A stretch of DNA of 64,000 nucleotides, from the NCBI RefSeq assembly GCF_043876815.1, contig NZ_JBAWKA010000003.1, positions 124,001-188,000 of the forward strand. Direction: 5' to 3'. A program made the position numbers and the translations under genes. Numbering within the stretch: the first letter of the stretch is position 1; every line of letters begins with the position of its first letter. The notes under the pieces are model-generated. The model made no database searches. It worked only from the letters and a program-made list of their open reading frames with translations, and was not told where the DNA came from. The DNA is from Gaetbulibacter_A sp043876815 (lineage in GTDB: Bacteria > Bacteroidota > Bacteroidia > Flavobacteriales > Flavobacteriaceae). Below are positions 54,261 to 63,839 of this stretch, in pieces.

Positions 54261-54722
54261 ATGATTGAAAGTAAAGTTAAAGACTTGCTAAATAAGGGTT
54301 TAGAAGAACGTTCTGATCTATTTCTTATTGATTTCTCTATCAGTAGCGATAATAAAATCAAAGTTATTATAGATGGTGATAAAGGTGTTATAGTTGAAGA
54401 TTGTATGTTTATAAGTCGTGCAATCGAGCACCACTTGGATCGGGAGGAAGAAGATTTTTCCTTGGAAGTAATGTCTGCCGGAGCGACAGCTCCTTTAGTT
54501 GAAAAACGGCAATATAAAAAACACATTGGTAGAATTTTAAAAGTAAAAACAACTACCGAGACTGCAGAAGGCACTTTAATTAAGGTTGACGACCAAGGTG
54601 TTTCATTGGAGTGGAAAGTTAGAGAGCCGAAACCGGTTGGTAAAGGCAAGGTGACTGTTAAAAAACAAGCGGATATCGCTTTCGAGGATATTGTAGAAGC
54701 AAAAGTTATGATAAAATTTTAA
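54261..54722 (+). CDS. rimP: Ribosome maturation factor RimP
   Basis: The 153-residue protein assists 30S subunit assembly. The N-terminal alpha/beta domain (about 1-75) contains KVIIDGDKGVIVEDCMFISR, and the SxxxG-type motif LEVMSAGATAPL is near 73-84. A C-terminal SH3-like domain follows (about 88-153: HIGRILKVKTT...). Length matches the family. It is first in the conserved rimP-nusA-infB operon, with nusA 12 bp downstream. Confidence 0.95.
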   Translation: MIESKVKDLLNKGLEERSDLFLIDFSISSDNKIKVIIDGDKGVIVEDCMFISRAIEHHLDREEEDFSLEVMSAGATAPLVEKRQYKKHIGRILKVKTTTETAEGTLIKVDDQGVSLEWKVREPKPVGKGKVTVKKQADIAFEDIVEAKVMIKF

Positions 54723-54734
54723 TTTAATAGAGTT

Positions 54735-55967
54735 ATGGAAAATATTGCGTTAATTGAGTCTTTTTCAGAATTTAAAGACGATAAGCTCATCGACAGAGTA
54801 ACGTTAATGGCCATTTTAGAAGATGTTTTTAGAAGTGCATTAAAAAAGAAATTTGGAGATGATGATAATTTTGATATTATTGTTAATCCTGATAAAGGTG
54901 ATTTAGAGATTTGGAGAAACCGTGTGGTGGTTGCCGATGGTGAAGTGGAAGAACCTAATCAAGAGATTTCATTGTCTGAAGCTCGTAAAATTGAACCCGA
55001 CTTTGAAGTAGGTGAAGATGTTTCAGAAGAGGTTAAATTAGTAGATTTAGGAAGACGCGCCATTTTGGCTTTGCGTCAAAACCTGATCGCTAAGATCCAT
55101 GAGCATGATAATACCATAATCTACAAGCAATTTAAAGATCTTATCGGTGAAATTTACACCGCTGAGGTACATCATATTCGTCATCGTGCGGTGATTTTAT
55201 TGGATGATGAAGGTAACGAAATCATTTTACCAAAGGACAAGCAAATACCATCTGATTTTTTCAGAAAAGGAGATAATGTTCGTGGTATCATTGAAACGGT
55301 TGAGCTTAAAGGAGCTAAGCCGGCGATTATCATGTCTCGAAGCTCCCCTGTATTTTTGGAAAAATTATTTGAACAGGAAATTCCAGAAGTTTTTGATGGT
55401 TTAATAACCATTAAAAATGTGGTTCGTATACCTGGTGAAAAAGCTAAAGTGGCTGTAGATTCTTATGACGATAGAATCGATCCGGTTGGTGCCTGTGTAG
55501 GTATGAAAGGATCGAGAATTCACGGCATTGTAAGGGAATTGGGTAATGAGAACATCGATGTTATCAATTACACAAACAATTTACAATTATATATAACCCG
55601 AGCTTTAAGTCCTGCGCGTGTAACCTCAATTAAAATTGATGAGGAAAACAAACGTGCTGAGGTAATTTTAAAACCTGAGGAAGTAAGTAAAGCTATTGGT
55701 AGAGGTGGGCACAACATTCGTTTGGCGGGCCAATTAACAGGATATGAAATTGATGTTTTCAGAGAAGGTGCTGAAGAAGATGTGGAATTAAATGAATTCT
55801 CTGATGAAATCGAATCCTGGATCATTGCAGAATTTAGTAAAGCCGGGTTAGATACTGCCAAGAGTATTTTAGAACAAGAGGTAGAAGACCTAGTTAAAAG
55901 AACAGATTTAGAAGAAGAAACCATTATAGATGTAATTCGAATTCTTAGAGAAGAGTTCGAGGAATAA
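54735..55967 (+). CDS. nusA: Transcription termination/antitermination factor NusA
   Basis: The 410-residue protein has the NusA N-terminal RNA-polymerase-binding domain (about 1-130). An S1 domain (about 135-205: GEIYTAEVHHIRHRAVILLD) and two KH domains follow, containing GACVGMKGSRIHGIVREL (about 254-271) and AIGRGGHNIRLAGQLTG (about 320-336). It is shorter than E. coli NusA (495) and lacks the two C-terminal acidic repeats, as in most bacteria outside the Proteobacteria. It modulates pausing and termination and could act on the hairpin in its own leader. Confidence 0.97.
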   Translation: MENIALIESFSEFKDDKLIDRVTLMAILEDVFRSALKKKFGDDDNFDIIVNPDKGDLEIWRNRVVVADGEVEEPNQEISLSEARKIEPDFEVGEDVSEEVKLVDLGRRAILALRQNLIAKIHEHDNTIIYKQFKDLIGEIYTAEVHHIRHRAVILLDDEGNEIILPKDKQIPSDFFRKGDNVRGIIETVELKGAKPAIIMSRSSPVFLEKLFEQEIPEVFDGLITIKNVVRIPGEKAKVAVDSYDDRIDPVGACVGMKGSRIHGIVRELGNENIDVINYTNNLQLYITRALSPARVTSIKIDEENKRAEVILKPEEVSKAIGRGGHNIRLAGQLTGYEIDVFREGAEEDVELNEFSDEIESWIIAEFSKAGLDTAKSILEQEVEDLVKRTDLEEETIIDVIRILREEFEE

Positions 55968-55996
55968 TATATATTTGAGTATTTTAAAGGCAATTT

Positions 55997-58714
55997 ATGG
56001 CTGAAACAATAAGATTAAATAAAGTATTACGCGAGTTAAACATTTCTCTTGATCGTGCTGTGGAATTTTTAGATTCTAAGGGTATCGAAATAGATAAGCG
56101 TCCTACTACGAAAATTTCTGAAGACACCTACAAGATTCTTTCAGATGAATTCGAAACAGATGCGAATAAGAAAGTTGCGTCACAGGAAGTTAGCGAAGCA
56201 AAGCAGAAGGAAAAGGACAGGCTTCGCGAACAGCGTGAACGTGAATTGGAAGAGAAACAACGCGAAGCGGAAAAAAAGGAAGCGGTTATAAAAGCGTCAA
56301 AATCCCTCGCCGGACCGAAACAGGTTGGGAAGATTGATCTGGATGCTAAAAAACCTCAGGAAAAAACTATAGAAGAAAAACCTATAGAGGAAAAACCTGA
56401 GGCTACTCCTAAAAAGGAGGAGGCCAAAGAACCTGAAAAAGTAGCTCAAGTGCCGGAAGCCAAAAAAGAAACTCAAACTGAAAAAGAGCCTGCCAAAAAA
56501 ACTGAGGAAAAAACGAAATCAGTTATGGTAGATGGTGAAATGGTTCCTGAAGAAAAGGTTACCACACAGTATAAAAAACTTTCCGGGCCTAAAATAGCGG
56601 GTGATAAAATTGATTTATCACAATTCAATAAGCCAAAGAAGAAGAAAGAGGATAAAAAAGTAGGTGGAACCGATGATAAATCAAAAGGCAAGAAAAAACG
56701 TCGTCGTATAAGCAAAGCAGGCCCAGGCGGAAGTCAGGCGAAACCTGGTGGTCGCAATGATCGCAACCAGGCGGGGAAAGGCCGCCGTAGCACGATTAAA
56801 GAGGAGCCAAGCGAGGAAGATGTTAAAAAACAAGTTCGTGAGACTCTGGAGAAACTTCAAGGAAAATCCAGTAAAGGAAAAGGTGCCAAATACCGACGTG
56901 ATAAGCGGGATCAGCACAAAGAACAATCGGCTATTGATCAGGAACAGGAAGCTGCTGAAAGCAAAATTCTTAAGGTAACTGAATTTGTAACGGCCAGTGA
57001 GGTCGCTACCATGATGGATGTAGGAGTTACGGAAGTAATTTCTGCCTGTATGTCTTTGGGTATGATGGTTACGATGAACCAACGATTAGATGCTGAAACC
57101 TTATCTATTGTGGCAGAAGAATTTGGTTATCAGGTGGAGTTCGTAACTGCCGATATTGAAGAATCCATAGAAGTAGTCAAGGATAAACCGGAAGATCTAG
57201 AGGCCAGAGCGCCAATAGTTACTGTTATGGGTCACGTAGACCACGGTAAGACATCCCTTTTGGATTATATTCGTCAAGAAAACGTAATTGCTGGTGAATC
57301 CGGAGGAATCACACAGCATATTGGGGCTTATGGTGTAACCCTTGAAAGTGGTCAGAAGATCGCGTTCCTGGATACACCGGGTCACGAAGCCTTTACGGCG
57401 ATGCGTGCTCGTGGTGCTCAGGTTACTGACATTGCTATTATTGTAGCTGCTGCCGATGATGATATTATGCCGCAGACTAAAGAGGCCATTTCGCATGCTC
57501 AGGCAGCAGGTGTGCCCATTGTATTTGCGATAAATAAAATTGATAAACCTGATGCCAATCCGGAAAAAATAAAAGAAGGCTTAGCTAATATGAATTTATT
57601 AGTTGAAGACTGGGGAGGTAAGATCCAATCGCATGATATTTCAGCGAAATTCGGTACAGGTGTTAAGGAACTATTAGAAAAAGTATTACTAGAGGCTGAA
57701 TTATTAGAGCTTAAAGCAAATCCAAATAGATCTGCTGTAGGAACGGTAGTTGAAGCTTATCTGGATCGTGGTCGTGGTTACGTGTCTACGGTATTAGTTC
57801 AGGCTGGTACTTTACGCGTAGGTGACTACGTATTAGCCGGTCAACACAGCGGTAAGGTAAAAGCTATGCATGATGAGCGTGGTAAAGATATTGAAGCTGC
57901 AGGCCCATCGACACCAGTGTCTGTTTTAGGACTTGATGGTGCACCACAGGCCGGGGATAAATTTAATGTATTTCAAGACGAACGTGAAGCTAAGCAAATC
58001 GCTGCGAAACGTGCCCAATTGCAACGGGAACAGTCTGTTAGAACACAACGTCATATTACTCTGGATGAAATTGGACGCCGTATTGCACTTGGAGACTTCC
58101 AAGAATTGAACATCATTCTAAAAGGTGATGTGGATGGTTCTGTAGAAGCCTTAACGGATTCTTTCCAGAAATTATCGACTGAAGAAATTCAAGTGAATAT
58201 TCTTCATAAAGGTGTTGGTGCCATTACGGAAAGTGATGTATTATTAGCATCAGCTTCTGATGCGATCATTGTAGGATTTAATGTGCGTCCGGTAGGTAAT
58301 GCACGATCGATTGCTGATAAAGAAGAAATTGATATCCGAACTTACTCTATTATTTATGATGCGATAAACGATCTTAAAGATGCTATGGAAGGTATGTTGT
58401 CGCCGGAACTTAAAGAGGAAGTAACAGGTACAGCTGAGATCCGTGAGATCTTTAAAGTTTCTAAAATTGGTAGTATCGCGGGATGTATGGTAACCAGTGG
58501 AAAAATTATGCGTAATTCAGGTGTTCGCTTGATTCGTGATGGTGTGGTTGTTCATACCGGTGAATTAACTTCCTTGAAGCGTTTCAAAGACGATGTGAAA
58601 GAGGTTTCTAAAGGGTACGATTGCGGTATGCAAATCAAGAATTTCAACGATATTCAAGAAGGCGATATTATTGAAGCCTTCCATGAAATTGAGGTGAAAA
58701 AGAAACTAAAATAG
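55997..58714 (+). CDS. infB: Translation initiation factor IF-2
   Basis: The 905-residue GTPase delivers initiator tRNA to the 30S subunit. A short N-terminal domain (RLNKVLRELNISLDRAVEFL) is followed by a long Lys/Glu/Pro-rich low-complexity region (about 60-300). The IF2N-like segment and the G domain then follow, with MGHVDHGKTS (about 410-419), DTPGHEAF and NKIDKPDANP. Domains II-IV complete the protein. The extended charged N-terminal region is typical of the phylum. It ends the operon; a terminator follows 15 bp later. Confidence 0.98.
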   Translation: MAETIRLNKVLRELNISLDRAVEFLDSKGIEIDKRPTTKISEDTYKILSDEFETDANKKVASQEVSEAKQKEKDRLREQRERELEEKQREAEKKEAVIKASKSLAGPKQVGKIDLDAKKPQEKTIEEKPIEEKPEATPKKEEAKEPEKVAQVPEAKKETQTEKEPAKKTEEKTKSVMVDGEMVPEEKVTTQYKKLSGPKIAGDKIDLSQFNKPKKKKEDKKVGGTDDKSKGKKKRRRISKAGPGGSQAKPGGRNDRNQAGKGRRSTIKEEPSEEDVKKQVRETLEKLQGKSSKGKGAKYRRDKRDQHKEQSAIDQEQEAAESKILKVTEFVTASEVATMMDVGVTEVISACMSLGMMVTMNQRLDAETLSIVAEEFGYQVEFVTADIEESIEVVKDKPEDLEARAPIVTVMGHVDHGKTSLLDYIRQENVIAGESGGITQHIGAYGVTLESGQKIAFLDTPGHEAFTAMRARGAQVTDIAIIVAAADDDIMPQTKEAISHAQAAGVPIVFAINKIDKPDANPEKIKEGLANMNLLVEDWGGKIQSHDISAKFGTGVKELLEKVLLEAELLELKANPNRSAVGTVVEAYLDRGRGYVSTVLVQAGTLRVGDYVLAGQHSGKVKAMHDERGKDIEAAGPSTPVSVLGLDGAPQAGDKFNVFQDEREAKQIAAKRAQLQREQSVRTQRHITLDEIGRRIALGDFQELNIILKGDVDGSVEALTDSFQKLSTEEIQVNILHKGVGAITESDVLLASASDAIIVGFNVRPVGNARSIADKEEIDIRTYSIIYDAINDLKDAMEGMLSPELKEEVTGTAEIREIFKVSKIGSIAGCMVTSGKIMRNSGVRLIRDGVVVHTGELTSLKRFKDDVKEVSKGYDCGMQIKNFNDIQEGDIIEAFHEIEVKKKLK

Positions 58715-58727
58715 AGATTTACTATAA

Positions 58728-58758
58728 TAAAAAAAGCGACCATTTTGGTCGCTTTTTT
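58728..58758. terminator. Terminator between infB and the SPOR gene
   Basis: AAAAAGCGACC and GGTCGCTTTTT pair around ATTTT, with A and T runs on both sides, so it can end both convergent transcripts. Confidence 0.92.
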
Positions 58759-58774
58759 TATGCTTTAATATCTT

Positions 58775-59161
58775 TTATTTAGGCTTGAATATAAAGGCAT
58801 TGGTGAACTTTGTCTTGATCCGTTTAAGGGCTCTGTCTGCCTCCAGTCGTGTTCTAAAACTTCCAACCCAGGTTTTAAAATTAGGTTGTTCATAAACTAC
58901 TTTTGTTTTCCATTCCGGGAACCCTTTATTGAAATCTTTTTCAGCGTTATAAGCTTCGGAACGGTTGCCATTATAAATTTGTATTTTATAGCGATCAGAG
59001 TCCACATCGCTCTTATTCATTTGCTTTTTAACATTTAAAAGCGTTACGATTTTTTGATCTTGATTAACTTCCAGATTTCCGGTTTGTGCCAGGCTTATTT
59101 TCGGCGTAGCCAGAAAAGCAAATAATACTAACACACTAATTTTCAAACAGTAGGTTTTCAT
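58775..59161 (-). CDS. Secreted SPOR-domain protein
   Basis: The 128-residue protein has a signal peptide (cleavage near SLAQ, about 26) and a C-terminal SPOR domain (about 56-128: DRYKIQIYNGNRSEAYNAE...TWVGSFRTRLEADRALKRIK). SPOR domains bind denuded peptidoglycan glycan strands, so it probably sits in the periplasm at sites of wall remodelling. No other domain is present. It is transcribed alone from a TAACTTTG box. Confidence 0.9.
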   Translation of the reverse strand: MKTYCLKISVLVLFAFLATPKISLAQTGNLEVNQDQKIVTLLNVKKQMNKSDVDSDRYKIQIYNGNRSEAYNAEKDFNKGFPEWKTKVVYEQPNFKTWVGSFRTRLEADRALKRIKTKFTNAFIFKPK

Positions 59162-59179
59162 TTTAAAATTTTATTTATA

Positions 59180-59187
59180 CAAAGTTA
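59180..59187 (-). promoter_or_regulatory. Probable -7 box of the SPOR gene (TAACTTTG)
   Basis: A full TAnnTTTG match on the minus strand, 18 bases before the ATG. No -33 TTG is evident. Confidence 0.45.
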
Positions 59188-59285
59188 TACGTAATTAACT
59201 AAAAAGTGGTCTTTTTTATTATTTAGAATTTCTCTAAATTAGCAATTAACACTATTCTAACATTTCTAAAATCGACTTTAAGTAT

Positions 59286-59293
59286 TACTTTTG
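59286..59293 (+). promoter_or_regulatory. -7 box of the alternative complex III operon (TACTTTTG)
   Basis: A full TAnnTTTG match followed by C, 80 bp before the preferred actA start. No -33 TTG is evident. This is the only clear promoter upstream of the act genes seen here. Confidence 0.55.
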
Positions 59294-59373
59294 CCTGAGA
59301 TTTTATGTATGCTTTTTTATCTTTAGAACAGAAAAAATCATACCAAAGTTTAGAAGTTAATATAACTAACAAT

Positions 59374-60678
59374 ATGAAACAGGTGATTCACCGTAAATTA
59401 AGTAAAAGCATCTTTCGCGTAGCCTTAATTTCTTTACTAGCATTTACAGCCGCCCTTTCAGCTCAGGAGGGCGATCCAGCAAAAGGAAAAGAATTGTTTA
59501 ATGCCAATTGTGCTGCTTGTCATAAATTAGATAAGAAAATGACTGGCCCAGCACTTCGTAACGTTGAGCAACGTTTATCTGAAGAAGAGGGCTTGGACAG
59601 ATCATGGTTGTACGAATGGATTCACAATAGTGCAGCGTTAATCAAAGATGGAGACGCCTACGCTAACAAAATTTACAACGAATACAATAAAACGGCTATG
59701 ACAGCTTTTCCACAGTTGTCAGACAGTGATATTGATAACATTCTGGCTTACACAGCTGAGGAAATACCCGTACCAGTAGTACCTGAAGGCCAGGTTGCAG
59801 GAGGTGGTTCAGCAGGTATGCCTTCAAACACAGGTGGTGTTACCAACGATGTGTTGTTAGGTGCTTTAGCTATTTTGTTTGCTCTTTTAGCTATAGGTTT
59901 ATACGCGGTTAATAAGACCTTACGTCGTTTTGCTGCGGTTCAAGAAATTGAAATTGAAGAACGTCCGGTGCGTAAACCATTATGGAAAGCATTTGTTGAA
60001 AATCAATTCTTAATGGTTGTTCTGGCAATTTTCTTCTTACTTGGAAGTGCTTATTTCGCTTACGGTTGGATGATGCAAATTGGAATAGACCAAGGGTACC
60101 AACCAGTACAGCCTATTCATTATTCTCATAAAATTCACGCCGGAGATAACGGTATCGATTGTAAATATTGTCATTCGTCTGCTCGTGTGAGCAAGCATTC
60201 CGGAATTCCATCGCTTAATATTTGTATGAACTGTCATAAATCGATTTATGAAGTAGCTCCGGAAACGGCAACGGCAGAATATTCAAAAGAGTTCTACGAT
60301 GGTGAGATCAAAAAACTTTACAAAGCTGTAGGGTGGGATGATGAAAACCAAAGATATACTGGAAAAACCGAACCTGTTAAATGGGTGCGTATCCATAACT
60401 TACCGGATTTTGTTTATTTTAATCACTCACAGCACGTTACTGTTGGAGGCGTTGAGTGTCAAACCTGCCACGGTCCTGTTGAGGAAATGGAAGTCTTGTA
60501 TCAGCACGCTCCACTTACAATGGGATGGTGTATTGACTGTCACCGAGTAACCAATGTGAATTTGGAGGACAATGGGTACTACCAGAAAATTCATGATGAA
60601 TTAAAGGAGAAGTACCAGGTTGAGGAGTTAACAGAAGCTCAAATGGGTGGATTAGAATGTGGTAGATGCCACTATTAA
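59374..60678 (+). CDS. actA: Alternative complex III multiheme cytochrome c subunit (ActA-like), with N-terminal monoheme domain
   Basis: The product is 434 residues from the ATG at 59374, preferred because it starts a proper signal peptide (KSIFRVALISLLAFTAALSAQ). An in-frame ATG at 59305 would add 23 residues before that signal. It has a monoheme cytochrome c domain with CAACH at 46-50, a membrane helix (about 155-178), and a second at about 208-232. The C-terminal multiheme domain holds CKYCH (from 263), CMNCH, CQTCH, CIDCH and CGRCH. That makes six CxxCH sites. It is an electron-transfer subunit of the quinol-oxidising complex that replaces bc1 in many Bacteroidota. Followed 30 bp later by actB. 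Confidence 0.9.
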   Translation: MKQVIHRKLSKSIFRVALISLLAFTAALSAQEGDPAKGKELFNANCAACHKLDKKMTGPALRNVEQRLSEEEGLDRSWLYEWIHNSAALIKDGDAYANKIYNEYNKTAMTAFPQLSDSDIDNILAYTAEEIPVPVVPEGQVAGGGSAGMPSNTGGVTNDVLLGALAILFALLAIGLYAVNKTLRRFAAVQEIEIEERPVRKPLWKAFVENQFLMVVLAIFFLLGSAYFAYGWMMQIGIDQGYQPVQPIHYSHKIHAGDNGIDCKYCHSSARVSKHSGIPSLNICMNCHKSIYEVAPETATAEYSKEFYDGEIKKLYKAVGWDDENQRYTGKTEPVKWVRIHNLPDFVYFNHSQHVTVGGVECQTCHGPVEEMEVLYQHAPLTMGWCIDCHRVTNVNLEDNGYYQKIHDELKEKYQVEELTEAQMGGLECGRCHY

Positions 60679-60708
60679 AATTAATAAGAAGTAATTCAAA
60701 TATATAAT

Positions 60709-63700
60709 ATGTCATCAAACAAGAAATACTGGAAAAGTGTTGAGGAGCTAAACGAGAATAGCTCTATTGTTGAGACGCTAAGACAAAACGAGTTTGTAGA
60801 AGAAATTCCTACTGATGAATTTTTAGGTGATAAAGATACATTAGAATCTACTTCTACGACCCGACGCGATTTCTTAAAATATGTTGGTTTTAGTACAGCT
60901 GCTGCATCATTAGCGGCATGTGAAGGACCTGTTAAAAAATCGATTCCTTACGTACAGCAACCGCAAGAAATTGTTCCTGGTGTTGCTAATTACTACGCTA
61001 CAACAATAGCAGATGGATACGATTTTGCCAGTGTACTGGTAAAAACGCGTGAAGGGCGTCCGATCAAAATTGACAGAAATACTTTAGCTGAGGCCACTGG
61101 CAATGCGAATGCCAGAGTGAATGCCTCTATTTTAGGATTGTACGATAGTTTGCGTTTACAAAGTCCGAAAAAAGGCGGAGAGTCTATTTCTTGGGGGGCA
61201 TTTTATACTGAAACAAAAAATAAATTAACGGCGATAGCGGCTGCGAATAAGCCTATTGTGTTGCTTACACAAACTTTCGCAAGCCCGTCTACAAGTAAGT
61301 TAATTTCGGAATTTCAAGAGAAGTACGGCAATGTTAAACACGTTGTTTATGATGCTATTTCGGAATCAGCGACTCTTGATGCCTATCAGGCAAAATATGG
61401 TGAGCGTGCTTTACCAAACTACGATTTTTCAGAAGCTGAAGTTATCGTTTCTATCGGTGCCGACTTCTTAGGAGACTGGCAAGGTGGTGGTTTCGATTCT
61501 AGTTACGCCAAGAGCCGTGTGCCTCATGAGGGTAAAATGTCCAGACATATTCAATTTGAATCTAATATGTCGCTTACCGGTGCTAATGCTGATAAGCGTG
61601 TTCCCTTAAAACCTAGTGAACAGAAATTAGCTTTAGCTAAATTATATAGTTATGTGGTCGGAGGTTCAGTATCAGGAAGCTTGCCGGAAGCCATTGAAAC
61701 TGCTGTTAAAAAAGCAGCTTCTCAATTAAAACGTGCTGGAAGTAAAGGTGTTGTTGTTACTGGCATTCAAGATGCAAATGCACAAACTGTTGTTTTAGAG
61801 ATCAATGAATACTTAAAGAGCACCATTTTTGATAAAGCGAGACCAATATATACAAGACAAGGAAGTGATAAAGCCGTTGCAGATTTGATTTCAGATATGA
61901 AAGCCGGAACTGTAGGTGCTGTTATTATGTGTGGTGTAAACCCACTTTATACGCTTCCGAATTCAAATGATTTTGCTGAAGGATTAAAGCAAACAGAACT
62001 TTCTGTGGCTTTCTCTATGAAGTCGGATGAAACTTCGTCTCAGGTTGAGTATGTGGCCGCTACGCCACATTTCTTAGAATCTTGGGGTGATACGGAGTTG
62101 AAAAAAGGACACTTTGGTTTAATGCAACCAACGATTCGTCCGTTATTCGATACGAAGCAATTTCAGGATGTACTTTTAACCTGGAACGACAACCCGTCTT
62201 CATACCATGATTATATCAAGGAAACCTGGGGAACAGGTATTTTAGGAGGAAGTCCATTCAATAAAGCACTACATGATGGGGTTTTTATGGGGGCTATAGC
62301 AACTGAAACTCCTGATACAGTAGAATCTCCAGAAGAAAATGAAACTATGGAAACTGCCATGGGTGAAGCGGCTCGTGCTTTAGCGGCATCTGCGAAGGCT
62401 GCCTCCGGTGGTTTAGAATTAACCTTATATACAAAAATAGGTATGGGTGATGGTAGACAAGCCAACAACCCATGGTTACAAGAATTCCCGGATCCGATCA
62501 CGAGAACATCTTGGGATAATTACCTTACGGTTTCAAAATACGATGCCGATGCCCTAGAATTGGTAAACACACATGTTTCTAATGGAGCATTAAATGGTAG
62601 TTACGCTAATGTTACAGTTAATGGAACGACCATAAAAGTTCCGGTGATCATTCAACCTGGTCAGGCAAAAGGGTCTGTTGGTTTAGCTCTTGGATATGGA
62701 AGAACGTCTGAAGGGATGAAGGACGAAATGAAAACTGGAGTTAATGCCTATAAATTCTACCAAAACTTTAATACCTTTCAGGAGGCTACAGTTGGTTTAG
62801 CTGAGGGTGAGCATGAATTTGCTTGTGTTCAGTTACAGAATACTATGGTAGGTCGTGGAGATATTATTAGGGAAACAACTTTAGAAGTCTTCAATACTAA
62901 GGATAAGCACTATTGGAATGAAGTAGAGCACGTAAGTTATGATCATAACGACATTACAGTGCGTGATAAGAATGCCAATATCTGGGAAGATTTTGATCGT
63001 TCGGTTCAACCACATTTCAATTTGTCTATCGACTTAAATGCTTGTACCGGTTGTGGTGCTTGTATTATTGCATGTCATTCAGAGAATAACGTACCTGTTG
63101 TTGGAAAACGCGAAGTACGTAAATTTAGAGATATGCACTGGTTACGCGTAGACCGCTATTATTCTTCAAACGATACGTTTGAACAAGAAAGAGAAGATCT
63201 TGAAAACCTAAAGGCTTTCGAAACCTATACAAAAGTAGAAACGCAGTCTTACGATAATCCTGAAGTAGCTTTTCAACCTGTAATGTGTCAGCATTGTAAC
63301 CACGCACCTTGCGAAACTGTGTGTCCGGTTGCTGCAACTTCTCATGGTAGACAAGGTCAGAACCAAATGGTTTATAACCGTTGTATTGGTACCCGTTACT
63401 GTGCAAATAACTGTCCTTATAAAGTACGTCGTTTTAACTGGTTCTTATACAGTGAGAACGATGAGTTTGATTACTATATGAATGATGATCTTGGGCGTAT
63501 GGTATTGAACCCAGACGTTGTGGTAAGATCCAGAGGTGTTATGGAAAAATGTTCTATGTGTATCCAAAAAACACAAAAAACAATTCTGGATGCAAAACGC
63601 GAAGGTCGTGAAGTAAAAGATGGAGAATTCCAAACAGCATGTTCAGCAGCGTGTAACAATGGTGCTATGGTATTTGGAGATATCAATAATAAAGAGGCTA

Positions 63701-63810
63701 AGATAGTGGAAAAACTACATGACGATAGAATGTATCATCTATTGGAAGGTGTAGGTACCAAACCTAATGTTATGTATCAGGCTATGGTTAAGAACACCAC
63801 AGAATCATAA
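60709..63810 (+). CDS. actB: Alternative complex III iron-sulfur/molybdopterin-like subunit (ActB)
   Basis: The 1033-residue protein has an internal Tat-type signal (TTRRDFLKYVGFSTAAA, about 50-66) followed by the lipobox LAAC, so it is probably a Tat-exported lipoprotein. A molybdopterin-oxidoreductase-like domain (about 90-740) follows. The C-terminal ferredoxin-like part carries cysteine clusters for about four Fe-S centres: CTGCGACIIAC (near 778), CQHCNHAPCETVC (near 859), CIGTRYCANNC (near 894) and CSMC/CSAAC (near 948-978). In known ACIII the first domain binds no Mo cofactor. It passes electrons from quinol to the heme subunits. Confidence 0.94.
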   Translation: MSSNKKYWKSVEELNENSSIVETLRQNEFVEEIPTDEFLGDKDTLESTSTTRRDFLKYVGFSTAAASLAACEGPVKKSIPYVQQPQEIVPGVANYYATTIADGYDFASVLVKTREGRPIKIDRNTLAEATGNANARVNASILGLYDSLRLQSPKKGGESISWGAFYTETKNKLTAIAAANKPIVLLTQTFASPSTSKLISEFQEKYGNVKHVVYDAISESATLDAYQAKYGERALPNYDFSEAEVIVSIGADFLGDWQGGGFDSSYAKSRVPHEGKMSRHIQFESNMSLTGANADKRVPLKPSEQKLALAKLYSYVVGGSVSGSLPEAIETAVKKAASQLKRAGSKGVVVTGIQDANAQTVVLEINEYLKSTIFDKARPIYTRQGSDKAVADLISDMKAGTVGAVIMCGVNPLYTLPNSNDFAEGLKQTELSVAFSMKSDETSSQVEYVAATPHFLESWGDTELKKGHFGLMQPTIRPLFDTKQFQDVLLTWNDNPSSYHDYIKETWGTGILGGSPFNKALHDGVFMGAIATETPDTVESPEENETMETAMGEAARALAASAKAASGGLELTLYTKIGMGDGRQANNPWLQEFPDPITRTSWDNYLTVSKYDADALELVNTHVSNGALNGSYANVTVNGTTIKVPVIIQPGQAKGSVGLALGYGRTSEGMKDEMKTGVNAYKFYQNFNTFQEATVGLAEGEHEFACVQLQNTMVGRGDIIRETTLEVFNTKDKHYWNEVEHVSYDHNDITVRDKNANIWEDFDRSVQPHFNLSIDLNACTGCGACIIACHSENNVPVVGKREVRKFRDMHWLRVDRYYSSNDTFEQEREDLENLKAFETYTKVETQSYDNPEVAFQPVMCQHCNHAPCETVCPVAATSHGRQGQNQMVYNRCIGTRYCANNCPYKVRRFNWFLYSENDEFDYYMNDDLGRMVLNPDVVVRSRGVMEKCSMCIQKTQKTILDAKREGREVKDGEFQTACSAACNNGAMVFGDINNKEAKIVEKLHDDRMYHLLEGVGTKPNVMYQAMVKNTTES

Positions 63811-63839
63811 AAATTTGAATTAAGATAATTATTTAAAAT

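Noticed and set aside
56200..56960. Lys/Glu/Pro-rich low-complexity stretch in infB as a possible separate gene or repeat insertion
   Set aside because: It is in frame with both ends of IF-2, and such charged N-terminal regions are normal in this phylum.
59305..59373. Longer start for ActA at 59305
   Set aside because: It would place 23 polar residues before a normal signal peptide; the ATG at 59374 fits an exported cytochrome better, though the upstream ATG lies close to the promoter and is not excluded.
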